Shown here piece after piece: positions 25,217-34,058 of a DNA stretch of 64,000 nucleotides. The stretch is from an uncultured Bacteroidota bacterium (GTDB lineage Bacteria; Bacteroidota; Bacteroidia; Chitinophagales; Chitinophagaceae). How positions within the stretch are numbered: position 1 is the first letter of the stretch; every line of letters begins with the position of its first letter. The stretch lies in the NCBI GenBank assembly GCA_903877645.1, contig CAIRES010000035.1, positions 62,001 through 126,000 of the forward strand. Reading direction: 5' to 3'. The notes under the pieces are model-generated. The model was not told the origin of the DNA. It did not search any database and saw nothing but the letters and a program-made list of their open reading frames with translations. Both the position numbers and the translations under genes were made by a program.

Positions 25217-25240
25217 CCCCTAACCCCTAAAAGGGGAATT
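25217..25240. repeat. CCCCTAACCCC-type short palindromic repeat
   Basis: CCCCTAACCCCTAAAAGGGG followed by AATT, between the regulator start and the kinase stop. The same pattern, longer and with a G/C-rich insertion, occurs at 36501-36550. Confidence 0.5.
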
Positions 25241-25261
25241 AATTAGTAGTGAAAATATCTA

Positions 25262-26570
25262 TTAGAAAGTCAGCGTGAACATACACCCGCCTGCTGCCAC
25301 ATTGTTGAAGTTGATGCTGCCATTGTGCAGGCGCATTACCTGTGCGGCATAGCTGAGGCCAAGGCCATAGCCCTTGGTATTGTGCCTGTTGCCGGTAGGT
25401 ACGCGGAAGAACTTTTCAAACACCTTTTCTTTATACTCTTCAGGTATGCCGGGGCCGTTATCGGTTAACGCCAGTTGCACGGCTCCATTGCTGCTTGTGA
25501 GCGCTATGTTGATGTGCACATGTGGCCCACCGTATTTCAGGCTGTTGTCGATCAGGTTAATGAGTACACCCTGTGTGTGCAGTTTGTCTATATGCACATC
25601 GAACGAACTGCCTGTATAGTCGAAGTGTACCTGTGCGCCGTGCTGCTCTATGCGTAGCTGTATGGCCGTTATCACATCTTCCACCAGCTTCTTCATATCG
25701 CACAGTTCGCGTTGCAGGTATATCTTACCTGTTTCCATCAGCGATGTATTCAGCACGCGGGTGGCCATCAGCTCCAGCCTGTCCATCTCAGAGGTAGCCA
25801 TGCCCAGGTATTCGCGGCCGCGCTTGGGGTCATCGATAATGTTGAAGTTATTGAGCGCTTCGAGGGCTAATTTCACTGTAGCTATCGGGGTCTTCAGTTC
25901 GTGCGACATGTTGCTGATGAAGTCGTCCTTCATCTGCCCCAGCTTTATCTGTGCCTTCAGGCTCTTGAACGTGATCACAAAGGCTGTAGCTGAATATCAG
26001 CGCAAAGAACAGGTCGGGCAGCAGCTTGCCAAACAGGTACCACCAATAGTTGTTGATGATCACCCCATTGGCATTAGTAAAGAACTTGCTGCGTATGAAA
26101 ATGATATTAGCTTTCTTGTTACTGTCGGCATTGTTGATCCACTGCGCATTGAAGTTCCAGCCATTGTGCCGCATCTCGCTCACAAACAGCTCGTTGAATA
26201 CGATCGTATCCATTCGGAAGAGCTTTTGGTTATCCGCATTAGAGATATTGACCCCTGAAAGCAGGTGGTGTATACTTTGCTGCGATAGCTGCACATGCTG
26301 GCTGTCTCCCTCACCGCAGTTCTGGCAGGGCGGAGTGGCAGGCTCTATTACCATGTTGGCATAGCCCGGAGCTACTTTCCCTGTGATCAGCGAGTCCGTG
26401 ATCTTATCCTGTACTTTTGTGAACAGGTCTGTGAGGTTCTGCTTCAGTTGTGCCTGCTGGTCATTGTATTGGCTCAGCAACCACTGAAAGGTGAACATCA
26501 GGAGCAGCACCTGGCAAAAGACCATGAGGCCCTTAATGTTCTTCAGATTTATCTTCTTTGTTGCCGGCAA
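25262..26570 (-). pseudogene. frameshifted sensor histidine kinase (partner of 24521-25213)
   Basis: Two overlapping frames together make one ordinary HisKA kinase. The upstream frame, from 26570, has a membrane helix (GLMVFCQVLLLMFTFQWLL), a periplasmic sensor with a CxxC-like pair (PPCQNCGEG) and a second helix (WWYLFGKLLPDLFFALIFSYS). The downstream frame, ending at 25262, has the H-box NMSHELKTPIATVKL, N-box LINLIDNSLKYG and G-boxes DNGPGIPEEY and GYGLGLSYAAQ. The break is near 25979-25987, where one extra base (AGCCTTTGTG for the expected AGC-TTT-GTG) shifts the frame. The cause could be inactivation or a sequence error. Apart from this indel, all motifs are intact. Confidence 0.8.
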
Positions 26571-26663
26571 TGTTAAAAATATTTATATCCAAATATAGCA
26601 AGGTATTGATACCCTTGTATCATTTTTAACCTTATTTAACAATGTCTGCCTGCGGCCGGAAGC

Positions 26664-28079
26664 CTATTCCTTCACGAATCTCCTTGTATCAGCGCCGTTT
26701 ATCTTTACAAAGTAAACACCCACAGGCAGTGTGGCTATATTGATGCTCACGGTTTTGCTGCTGTATTGCTGATTCAGTACTGTCTGTCCAAGGGTGTTGC
26801 TGATGGCCACATCTGTTATCGGCTGCGCAGCATCTATGGTTATCTCTGTTGATGCGGGGTTAGGGTAGAGTGTGATATCGTGAGATGTACCGGCAACGGT
26901 AGCTATACCCGCCGGCGCTACAGCGGCTACCGAGCAGTCGAAAAAGTCCTGGCCTCCGGGGGCAGCAATAGTAGTGCCGTTGCCTAACTGGCCTTCGTAA
27001 TCGGCGCCTGCGGTGCAAATTCCGTATGCTGCTGTCTTAAATCCTGCGCTGTGCAGACCGAATACGCCGCTTGTTGTTCCCAAACCATCTGCCGCTGATA
27101 TATATTGCCAGTCGGTTTCTGTGCCTATTTGTGATACAGCCACAGAAGAGGAGCTGGTGGTGCCCAATTGCCCTTCGGCATTATAGCCCCATCCCCACAG
27201 TGTGCCATTGGTCTTTATACCCAGCCCGAATGATGAGCCCGCTGCAATGGACTTCCAATCGGTAGCTGAGCCTATTTGTGTGAATACGGAGTCATTAAAT
27301 CCTGTAGCGGGTATACCCAGTTGCCCATTGCCATTAAACCCGGTAGACCATATAGTACCATCAGATTTCATAGCCAGTGAGAACTCAAACCCTCCGCTCA
27401 CCATAGCCCAGTCGTTGGCAGTGCCTATGCGGCGCGGGGCAAGGACGGTATCAGTAGTGCCGGTACCCAGTTCGCCGTCACCATTATAGCCCCATCCCCA
27501 AAGTGATCCATCATTCTTGATGGCCAGGGTAAACACCCCGCCTGCGGCAACTGTCTTCCAGTCATTGTCTGTGCCAATGCGTACAAACGAATTATGCTGC
27601 ACCGTATCTCCCGTACCTAATTGCGCATAGTAATTGAAGCCAGCACCCCACAGCGATCCATCATTGAGTATGGCCATTGTGTGTGCTTCGCCGGCACTTA
27701 CAAAGCGCCAGTGCTGTGTGGCGCTCACCTGTGTGGCGGCTGTAATGAAGTTGTAGGTGCCAATGCCCAGTTGTCCGTTACCGTTATTGCCCCATCCCCA
27801 TAGTGTGCTGTCTGCGGCTATCCCCATAGTGTGCGTTGCTCCAGTCGCTGCGAATATCCATTTGTGCGTGGATAGCACCTGCTTTGGTGTATCTGAAGAA
27901 GGAACAGCAGTAGTGCCCAATTGCCCGTTGGCATTAAATCCCCATGCCCACAGTGTGCTGTCGGAGCGAACAGCTATCGTGAACTCTGTCCCACATTCTA
28001 CATGGGTATAAGTGGTTTGTGCCGAAGCAGAAGAGATAGTTGTGCAGATGGCGGCGAGTAGCGTAAGTGTCTTTTTCAT
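26664..28079 (-). CDS. secreted RCC1-repeat protein with T9SS sorting domain
   Basis: 471 residues. Signal peptide (KKTLTLLAAICTTISSASAQ), then about seven RCC1-type beta-propeller repeats of the form LWAWGFNANGQLGT or LWGWGYNGDGELGTG. The C-terminal 75 residues are a type A T9SS sorting domain (ITLYPNPASTEITID ... GVYFVKINGADTRRFVKE). It is exported through the type IX system and is probably surface-bound or released. RCC1-like propellers outside eukaryotes are binding scaffolds; the ligand is unknown. Confidence 0.9.
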   Translation of the reverse strand: MKKTLTLLAAICTTISSASAQTTYTHVECGTEFTIAVRSDSTLWAWGFNANGQLGTTAVPSSDTPKQVLSTHKWIFAATGATHTMGIAADSTLWGWGNNGNGQLGIGTYNFITAATQVSATQHWRFVSAGEAHTMAILNDGSLWGAGFNYYAQLGTGDTVQHNSFVRIGTDNDWKTVAAGGVFTLAIKNDGSLWGWGYNGDGELGTGTTDTVLAPRRIGTANDWAMVSGGFEFSLAMKSDGTIWSTGFNGNGQLGIPATGFNDSVFTQIGSATDWKSIAAGSSFGLGIKTNGTLWGWGYNAEGQLGTTSSSSVAVSQIGTETDWQYISAADGLGTTSGVFGLHSAGFKTAAYGICTAGADYEGQLGNGTTIAAPGGQDFFDCSVAAVAPAGIATVAGTSHDITLYPNPASTEITIDAAQPITDVAISNTLGQTVLNQQYSSKTVSINIATLPVGVYFVKINGADTRRFVKE

Positions 28080-28186
28080 GAGTTGGTTTGTGATTTCAAA
28101 AGTACGACTTTCATTTATTGCAATGAGATTACTTCAAGGGGAAATTCCGAGGGATATTTTTCTATCCTGTTAATGAGCAAATATTC

Positions 28187-30628
28187 CTAATTCCCCATTG
28201 CCGACTGGCTATTTATGTCGTCGTCTTTTCCTTTCTTGAATTCCAGCTTGCCGAATTTGTAGGTAAAGCTGATGCCCACTGAGCGGTACGGTACCATACG
28301 CACCACATAAGAGGTATAGTTGGCCGTTTCTACCGTTGTTACCTGCCGGGTGTAGGCGGTAAAGAGGTTAGTGGCAGTAACCCCTATGCTGGCATTCTTG
28401 TTCCAAAACTGCTTTCTGAACGCGAATGTGTAATAGATCCACTGCGGCGTTTTGCCCTGTATATTGTTGGTAGCCGAGTTGTAGTTACCAAACGCCTCTG
28501 CCACCAGGTTGTGCGGAAACTGGTAAGAGATATTCAGGTTGGTTCTGAACCTGTTGCCATCCGCGCCATTGTCTCCCGGTGGCAGGCCATCGCTGTGGCG
28601 GTGCATAAAGAATACATTGCCCCTGAAGGTCAGCTTGTCCTTGATCGTCCAGGATCCCGATACGTTGGCCCCTGAGTTGTACTCGATGCCTATGTTCTCT
28701 ACTTTACTTACAGATACGTTGCTGTATGTTGTATCGTTCACGGGGAAGGAGTTGAAGAACGTCGTCACGGTTTTGTGGTCCTGCGAATTGATGCGCTGAA
28801 TTAGTGCCACGTAGATGTTGCCGCTCTTACCAAAGCTTTTGTTGTACCCCAGTTCTATATTGTCGCCTATCTCCGGCTTCAGGGTGGGGTTGCCGGTGCT
28901 TATGTTGTAGGGGTCGGCAAAGTTGAGGAAGGGGTTTACATCGCCATAGTCGGCGCGCTCTATGCGGCGGGTGTAGGCCAGTTTGATGAACTCCCCTTCT
29001 TTGAAATCATGCGATAAGACGATGGACGGCACCAGTGTTCCGTACGAGGGTATCGTAGTGTTCGGATAGTCTATCGTTGTTTCGGTGTACTCATACCTGC
29101 CTCCCAGCTTCACCTTCAGGAAGGTGGTAAGGGGGAATGATGCCGAGAGATAGCCTGCATAGATATGCATATCATACTGCAGTTGGTAAGACTGCCCGAG
29201 ATCGGGGGTGTACTCCTGCGTAGCCTGTTGCAGGTCGGCAATAGAAGCCATACTGTGAATGCTTTGCAATACTGTCTTTACCCCGGTCTCAATGGTTACA
29301 TGCTCTTTCAGCGGTTGCGTATAATCAATGGAGATATTGGTCTCCTTATCGGTGCCGGGGTTGTAGCTGGTCGATCCGGTGTAGGCGTTTGCTGCGCCGC
29401 TGTAGGTACTGTATTGCTGGTACTGCGTCGATGGCTCGCCATACGAAGCGCTGTACAATACATCCAGCTCCTGTCCTTCTTTCTTAAACTCCTTTCTGTA
29501 GTTCAGGCTCCAGTCGAATGAAGTGGTCTGAAAATGATTGAAGGAGTTGCGCACACTGTTGACGGGCAGTGCTGTGCCGGCAGTGTCCTGCTGCACAGTG
29601 GTGAGCCCCTGGCCGGTATTGGCAAAATGGTTGAGGCTGAAGGCTGCTGTAATGTTGTCCTTCTTCGTGATGCTCCAGTCGAACCCCATGCCGGCCTGGT
29701 AGCCGCTCCTTCTAAAATCACCGTAGCCATCCTGCACCAGGTGATTGGTGACGCCCAGCGCCGAGTCGTAAGACGAGCGGTCCTGCGTTTGCGGTGTGCG
29801 GGCATTCAGTTTGGCATTGCCGCTCACATAGGTGTTGATGCCCCAGGTGTTGTGCCTGAAGTTCAGGTTGGCCGAGCCATTCTCCAGCAGCGAGCCGCCC
29901 GAGAGGTTGATACTGCCGTTGATGCCCTGCATCTTATTGTCCTTCAGTATGATGTTGATGATACCGCCTGTGCCCTGTGCGTCATACTTGGCGCCGGGGC
30001 TGGTGATCACCTCTATGCTCTTGATCTGGCTGGCAGGTATGGCAGAGAGCGCATCCGCGATACTGTTGCCAAACACACTCGATGGTTTGCCATTGATGAG
30101 GAAGCGGATATTGGAATTGCCCTGCAGCTCCACATTGCCGTCTATATCCACGTTCACCTGTGGCACCTTCTTCAGCACATCCAGCGCCAGCCCGCCTTGC
30201 GAGGTGATGTCGTTGGCGGCATTGTACACCATCTTATCTATCTTGTTCTCTATGATGGGGCCGTTGGCGGTCACCGTTACATCCTTCAGCATTTTGCCCG
30301 ATGCCTGCAAGCCTATAGTGCCCAGTGATACTTTGCTCTTGCCTGCGCCCACGGCTACACTATCTATGGTCTTCTTGCTGTACCCGATGCTCTCCACACC
30401 CACTATATACAAACCGGCTGGCACATCACTGACCACAAAATTACCGGTGCTGTCGCTCAGTGCGCCGTTCACGATCTTGTTCGTTACCTTATCAGTAACG
30501 GTTACTGTGGCAAACTCCAGTGGCTGGTGCGTGGCTGCATCGCTCACTTTGCCACTGATCTTTGCCCCGGACTGGGCAAGGGACATAGCCGAGCAAAACA
30601 TAAACAGTAGCAACCAACAAGCTTTCAT
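28187..30628 (-). CDS. TonB-dependent receptor with carboxypeptidase-like regulatory domain
   Basis: 813 residues from the ATG at 30628, where the signal peptide begins (KACWLLLFMFCSAMSLAQ). Residues about 22-110 are a CarboxypepD_reg-like beta sandwich (ISGKVSDAATHQPLEFATVTV). The plug domain follows (ITSQGGLALDVLKKVPQVNVDIDGNVELQG, SIEVITSPGAKYDAQGTGGIINIILKD). The rest is an outer-membrane barrel of the OMP_b-brl_3 type (GNPTLKPEIGDNIELGYNKSFG), ending GISFTYKFGKLEFKKGKDDD. It has no SusD partner nearby, so a siderophore, metal or peptide is as likely as a glycan. Confidence 0.92.
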   Translation of the reverse strand: MKACWLLLFMFCSAMSLAQSGAKISGKVSDAATHQPLEFATVTVTDKVTNKIVNGALSDSTGNFVVSDVPAGLYIVGVESIGYSKKTIDSVAVGAGKSKVSLGTIGLQASGKMLKDVTVTANGPIIENKIDKMVYNAANDITSQGGLALDVLKKVPQVNVDIDGNVELQGNSNIRFLINGKPSSVFGNSIADALSAIPASQIKSIEVITSPGAKYDAQGTGGIINIILKDNKMQGINGSINLSGGSLLENGSANLNFRHNTWGINTYVSGNAKLNARTPQTQDRSSYDSALGVTNHLVQDGYGDFRRSGYQAGMGFDWSITKKDNITAAFSLNHFANTGQGLTTVQQDTAGTALPVNSVRNSFNHFQTTSFDWSLNYRKEFKKEGQELDVLYSASYGEPSTQYQQYSTYSGAANAYTGSTSYNPGTDKETNISIDYTQPLKEHVTIETGVKTVLQSIHSMASIADLQQATQEYTPDLGQSYQLQYDMHIYAGYLSASFPLTTFLKVKLGGRYEYTETTIDYPNTTIPSYGTLVPSIVLSHDFKEGEFIKLAYTRRIERADYGDVNPFLNFADPYNISTGNPTLKPEIGDNIELGYNKSFGKSGNIYVALIQRINSQDHKTVTTFFNSFPVNDTTYSNVSVSKVENIGIEYNSGANVSGSWTIKDKLTFRGNVFFMHRHSDGLPPGDNGADGNRFRTNLNISYQFPHNLVAEAFGNYNSATNNIQGKTPQWIYYTFAFRKQFWNKNASIGVTATNLFTAYTRQVTTVETANYTSYVVRMVPYRSVGISFTYKFGKLEFKKGKDDDINSQSAMGN

Positions 30629-31320
30629 CCGGCGAAAATAATGGAATATATCAGACAAAAGTGAGTGAGGATTCTGTGGGCTTTCTGAAAATGATAGCTA
30701 GTGTGCAATTTTTGTTTGGATTTTATTTTTGTTGGTATTTTTTAAATTTTTGTATTGGTTATCAATGATTTAAGTGTTTTTGTGGTTGAAATTTTTGCTA
30801 CATTCTTGCGCACTTTTGCACTAGTGGTGCGCATTGAGAATCAGAATTTTCCGAATTTACGGAATGGGCAGAATTCCGGCAATCCCCTTGTTAGTATGAT
30901 AATCCTTTTTTATTTACAGTCTCGTGAGTTAGTTTTTCAACGCACCTCCTTAACTGAAAAAGCTACGGCGGTTGAAGAAAGGCGCAAGGGAACCGCATCC
31001 TCCTTCGCTATTGCTATGGCGGATGAAAAGGTCGCAAAGCCCAGTTTTTGGCCTTTTATGACCTAAAGGTCGGATGGAAATTTGATAGTTGGAAATCGGG
31101 TTTCTATGATAGCACGCCTTCCGCGCTGTCATAGGCGCGGGCTGTGCTGTCATGGATGTTTTTTCGGGCGTAAGGCGTTGATGTGTAGCGTGGTATATGT
31201 TATGTGTTGGGTGGGATTTTGGAAAGTGGTTTTTGCTTAGTTTTCTGTGTCGCAGACGCTGTGCCGTTGGCATCCTCGTTGCAAACGATGGAGTTGGCTG
31301 AGGAACAACAGTACTCATTC

Positions 31321-31338
31321 GCCAGTCGTGAGACTGGC
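31321..31338. repeat. REP-like palindrome
   Basis: Perfect 7-bp arms GCCAGTC and GACTGGC around GTGA. No T-run and no adjacent gene end, so a repeat rather than a terminator. Confidence 0.55.
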
Positions 31339-31366
31339 TACCAGCAAGGGTAGATAAAATCTACGC

Positions 31367-31397
31367 CCAACAATTCCCCAACAATTCCCAACAATTC
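31367..31397 (+). repeat. short tandem repeat, three units
   Basis: CCAACAATTCC twice and CAACAATTC once, in tandem. Confidence 0.6.
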
Positions 31398-31484
31398 TTT
31401 TTTTTTATATTTTGGGAACACTACGGACAACATGGGGCCTGCAATCGCAGCCTTTTTTATTATCTTGCATTCCAAAAACTTTAT

Positions 31485-31754
31485 ATGACCGGAGCGATCC
31501 TATTTGGTTTATTTTCCCTTTCTACGGTTATATTCAATATCATCACTGTTATTGCGATAATTAGAAAAAAGATAGCGCCATCATATTTTAAAATAAAACT
31601 CAGCTTAGTTCTTACTGCGATTGACGCCCTCATAATGGGATTGTTATGGATGAACAATGGGCGCATGGGCGATTACGACTTTGCTTGGATGCTCATTTTT
31701 TTGAGTTTGATAATTTGGTATGCGTATATTATGGCAACCAAACCCCAAAAATAA
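31485..31754 (+). CDS. small membrane protein, three helices
   Basis: 89 residues from an ATG. Three hydrophobic segments: ILFGLFSLSTVIFNIITVIAII, KLSLVLTAIDALIMGLLWM and FAWMLIFLSLIIWYAYIM. No family recognised. AT-rich like the surrounding accessory stretch. It stands alone; the coding call rests on the consistent membrane topology and a normal start. Confidence 0.5.
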   Translation: MTGAILFGLFSLSTVIFNIITVIAIIRKKIAPSYFKIKLSLVLTAIDALIMGLLWMNNGRMGDYDFAWMLIFLSLIIWYAYIMATKPQK

Positions 31755-31907
31755 ATTTCTAAATACACTATAACATTCCGTTAACATTCAAACTGAGACA
31801 CTACCGTTAATTGCGAAAGTGGACATTCCCTGCATACCTAAATAAGTGTTGTTATTAAAGGTAGATAATTTAATTACTTTGATCGTTGACGTTGCTTCAA
31901 CAAAGGA

Positions 31908-32366
31908 TTAGTTTGTATATTTTATAAAGCAGTTATTTTTCATCAAATAATCATATGTAACGTAGATCATGCTCAATTTTGATTCATTTAGATTTTTAGT
32001 CTTTTTGAGCTTTTGGCGGTCGAATATAAACAGCAAAAGTGTATCATTTTTGACATCATATTTCCATATTTCCCGATCACAATATTCTTTTGTTGCTTCA
32101 ATAACATCTGAATCATTAACCCCAAATGAACTACCATCCGTAAAATATCGTGTTGTCAAGCCATGATGTAGCATTGCCTCATCATCTTCATTCAACGTTG
32201 TATCGGTATAGGTATCCTTTAAATAAACTATTATTTCTTTATCGGACATGTTCTTCATTTTGATACAATACTCGGGATTTCTTTCGTCGTAAACACAAGC
32301 ACTCCAAAACAACAAAGAAAATATCAATAATGTTATGCAGATAAGATAATATCCAGACTTTGCCAT
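31908..32366 (-). CDS. putative lipoprotein of unknown function
   Basis: 152 residues from the ATG at 32366, chosen because it opens a lipoprotein signal (AKSGYYLICITLLIFSLLFWSAC) with a lipobox-like WSAC. The mature part is charged and contains IIVYLKDTYTDTTLNEDDEAML and KNDTLLLFIFDR, the pattern of small Bacteroidota lipoproteins that report on extracytoplasmic stress or sense. Nothing more specific can be said. It follows the gene at 32420-32863 on the same strand by 53 bp. Confidence 0.55.
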   Translation of the reverse strand: MAKSGYYLICITLLIFSLLFWSACVYDERNPEYCIKMKNMSDKEIIVYLKDTYTDTTLNEDDEAMLHHGLTTRYFTDGSSFGVNDSDVIEATKEYCDREIWKYDVKNDTLLLFIFDRQKLKKTKNLNESKLSMIYVTYDYLMKNNCFIKYTN

Positions 32367-32419
32367 AGCGGAGTGTATTTGTTGTGTTGTCTGTCCTGGG
32401 CGAACTGTTTTCAATACTA

Positions 32420-32863
32420 CTATTTCAGAAAGTACAATCTCCCTATTTCTTCCATTTCTGTGGAAAGATTATCATCAAAAGAAAATTTGATCAGCTTCCA
32501 TTCATTTTCGGCTTTGTAAAAAATGAATGTAAATCTCAACGGGCTAATGGGATACCTAACCAAGTAGCTATAAAAGCAAAGGCTACTTGTTACACTTTTT
32601 TTTATGATCAATTCCTGCCCATAGTATCTTTCTCCTACCAGCTTAATGGTTTGAGCCAACGTATCTTTAATAAATGGCAACGCCTTTCTTTTATCCAGAT
32701 CGCTACTGGAAAATATATTGTCAATAGCTCTATTAATTCCGTTTTGTTTGTATTCCGTAAAGAAAGCATTTACAATACTATCGGGCGTAACCGCCTTTTT
32801 TTGTGCCTTACACGAAAAAGAAAAAAAGGCTATAAAAATAAACGTCATTTTCAGGGAATTCAT
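32420..32863 (-). CDS. putative lipoprotein, NTF2-like/DUF4783-like size
   Basis: 147 residues from the ATG at 32863. Signal region NSLKMTFIFIAFFSFSCKAQ with a Cys at the cleavage site. The mature part has a helix-rich half (TPDSIVNAFFTEYKQNGINRAIDNIF), then strands (RFTFIFYKAENEWKLIKFSFDDNL), the order seen in NTF2-like lumenal domains. The family was not firmly recognised. It lies between the broken TPR gene and another lipoprotein gene, all on the reverse strand. Confidence 0.55.
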   Translation of the reverse strand: MNSLKMTFIFIAFFSFSCKAQKKAVTPDSIVNAFFTEYKQNGINRAIDNIFSSSDLDKRKALPFIKDTLAQTIKLVGERYYGQELIIKKSVTSSLCFYSYLVRYPISPLRFTFIFYKAENEWKLIKFSFDDNLSTEMEEIGRLYFLK

Positions 32864-32898
32864 AAGTATGTATTTATTTGGTGGCAATTTATAAGGGG

Positions 32899-33707
32899 TT
32901 ATTTACAATATTTTCTTAACTCGTCTTGTGCTTTAGAATTACCTAATGCTGCCGCTTTCTCCCAATCGACGCAAGCACTTTTTTTATTTTTCAAACAGAA
33001 ATAAAATAATTCGCCTCTGTTTTCGATATTAAAAGCATCATTAGGTTCGAGAAGCACTGCTGTGTCAATGTTATCAAGTGCGCACTTATAATTTTTGACA
33101 TCGATGTAGTATATTCCTTTATTAAAATAGGCAGAAGACAAATCAGGCTCAAGTTTTATTGCCATATTGTAATCGCTTAGCGCGTCCTCAAACCTTTTTA
33201 ATTCTACATAAACTAGTCCTCTATTATTATATGCTTCTGCAAATAGAGGATTTCCCTTTATGGACTTATCTAAGTCAACTCATATTTGTCAAAATCATAA
33301 AACAGCAAGCCTCTGGAATTTAATGCCAAAATGTTGTTGGGGTCAATTCGAATGACATTCGACAAATCAATCAATTGGGCCTCATAATCTGCCATTCGGA
33401 GGTCAACCTTATATTTATATAAGTGAACTTCCTTGTCATTTGAATCAATAACCAATGCCTTTTTCAAATCTGTCAAAGCATTATCAAAGTTGTTTAATAG
33501 ATAGTAGCAATAGCCTCTGTACTTGTATGCCCTTGCTGAGTCGGGACATTTAATGATAGCAGATGACAATATTACAAGCGCATTCTGAGCGTTATCTCGC
33601 TCTATCATATTTATGCTCTCATTGACACTTTTGCTATAGTTTACATGCCTGGAAAAATTTGAGCATGAAGCGATTAAAAACAATAAAAGTAATAGGTAAT
33701 ACTTCAT
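32899..33707 (-). pseudogene. TPR-repeat lipoprotein, broken by a frame change
   Basis: The upstream frame starts at 33707 with a lipoprotein signal (KYYLLLLLFLIASCSNF) and TPR units, and stops at 33270 after DFDKYELT. The protein resumes in another frame at DLDKSIKGNPLFAEAYNNRGLVYVELKRFEDALSDY and continues to the stop at 32899. Aligned to the 34-residue TPR register, the junction (GAG-TT-GAC, near 33277) appears to lack about 10 bases rather than one, so a real small deletion is more likely than a homopolymer error. Before damage it was probably a periplasmic lipoprotein of about 270 residues. Confidence 0.65.
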
Positions 33708-33771
33708 AATTATTGGTTTGTTCGAATACTAAGTTTTGTAAGATGATATCTTGTTGTCTGTCCTTCGCGAA

Positions 33772-33811
33772 CCGAAGAGTCTCCCGCAGAAAAAGCAGGA
33801 AGACTCTTCGG
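33772..33811. repeat. 11-bp-arm hairpin
   Basis: CCGAAGAGTCT (33772-33782) pairs with AGACTCTTCGG (33801-33811) around an 18-base loop. It adjoins the larger palindrome at 33825. Confidence 0.6.
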
Positions 33812-33824
33812 AGACACAAAACGC

Positions 33825-33904
33825 TTTGTCATTTCGAGGTACGAGAAATCTATACTCGCGTAATCCGTATCACGTGCAGATCCCTCGTACCTCGGGATGA
33901 CAAA
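33825..33904. repeat. 80-bp palindromic interspersed element
   Basis: The 21-base left arm beginning TTTGTCATTTCGAGG pairs with the right arm ending CCTCGGGATGACAAA with two mismatches, around a 38-base centre. A half-copy of the right arm is present at 49335-49358 (ATCCCTCGTGCCTCGGGATG), so it is a repeat of this genome. Confidence 0.7.
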
Positions 33905-34058
33905 GTAGGGAAAATGGAGGTTGAGCAAAAATGTGAGCAACTTTTTACCTCCAAATCACCACGATTTATTGATTGTCAATAAAAATGTGAGCAATAAAAG
34001 CGAGTAACTTTCATCGCGACCTGTGAGTCTTGGAATTTGTCTTTTGGGATTTTGAAAT

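Larger units (their letters stand above)
30659..31484. other. 826-bp gene-poor stretch rich in palindromes
   Basis: No gene is supported here. It holds TGCGCAC/GTGCGCA around CACTAGTG (30808-30832), GACCT-AA-AGGTC near 31060, an imperfect stem around CTATGAT...CTGTCATAG (31104-31133), TCGTT-GCA-AACGA (31275-31287) and GCCAGTC-GTGA-GACTGGC (31321-31338). Three tandem CCAACAATTCC-like units lie at 31367-31397. A 103-residue open frame at 30755-31066 spans several of these and is not accepted. The region looks like accumulated interspersed repeats. Confidence 0.55.
33708..34058. other. 351-bp intergenic stretch with long palindromes
   Basis: No gene is supported. It contains the hairpin 33772-33811, the 80-bp palindromic element 33825-33904, and two copies of AAAATGTGAGCAA (around 33928 and 33981). 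Confidence 0.6.

Noticed and set aside
25976-25990. Programmed +1 frameshift in the histidine kinase (CTT-TG context like prfB)
   Set aside because: The codon after the slip site is Cys rather than a stop and there is no stimulatory Shine-Dalgarno; a simple indel is more likely.
29534-30641. Two long forward open frames (264 and 269 residues)
   Set aside because: Antisense to the TonB-dependent receptor, which has clear plug and barrel motifs.
30755-31066. 103-residue forward open frame
   Set aside because: It covers palindromes and composition changes, with no promoter or family; treated as repeat-derived.
33713-33982. 89-residue forward open frame
   Set aside because: It runs through the 33772 hairpin and the 80-bp palindromic element, so the translation reflects repeat sequence.
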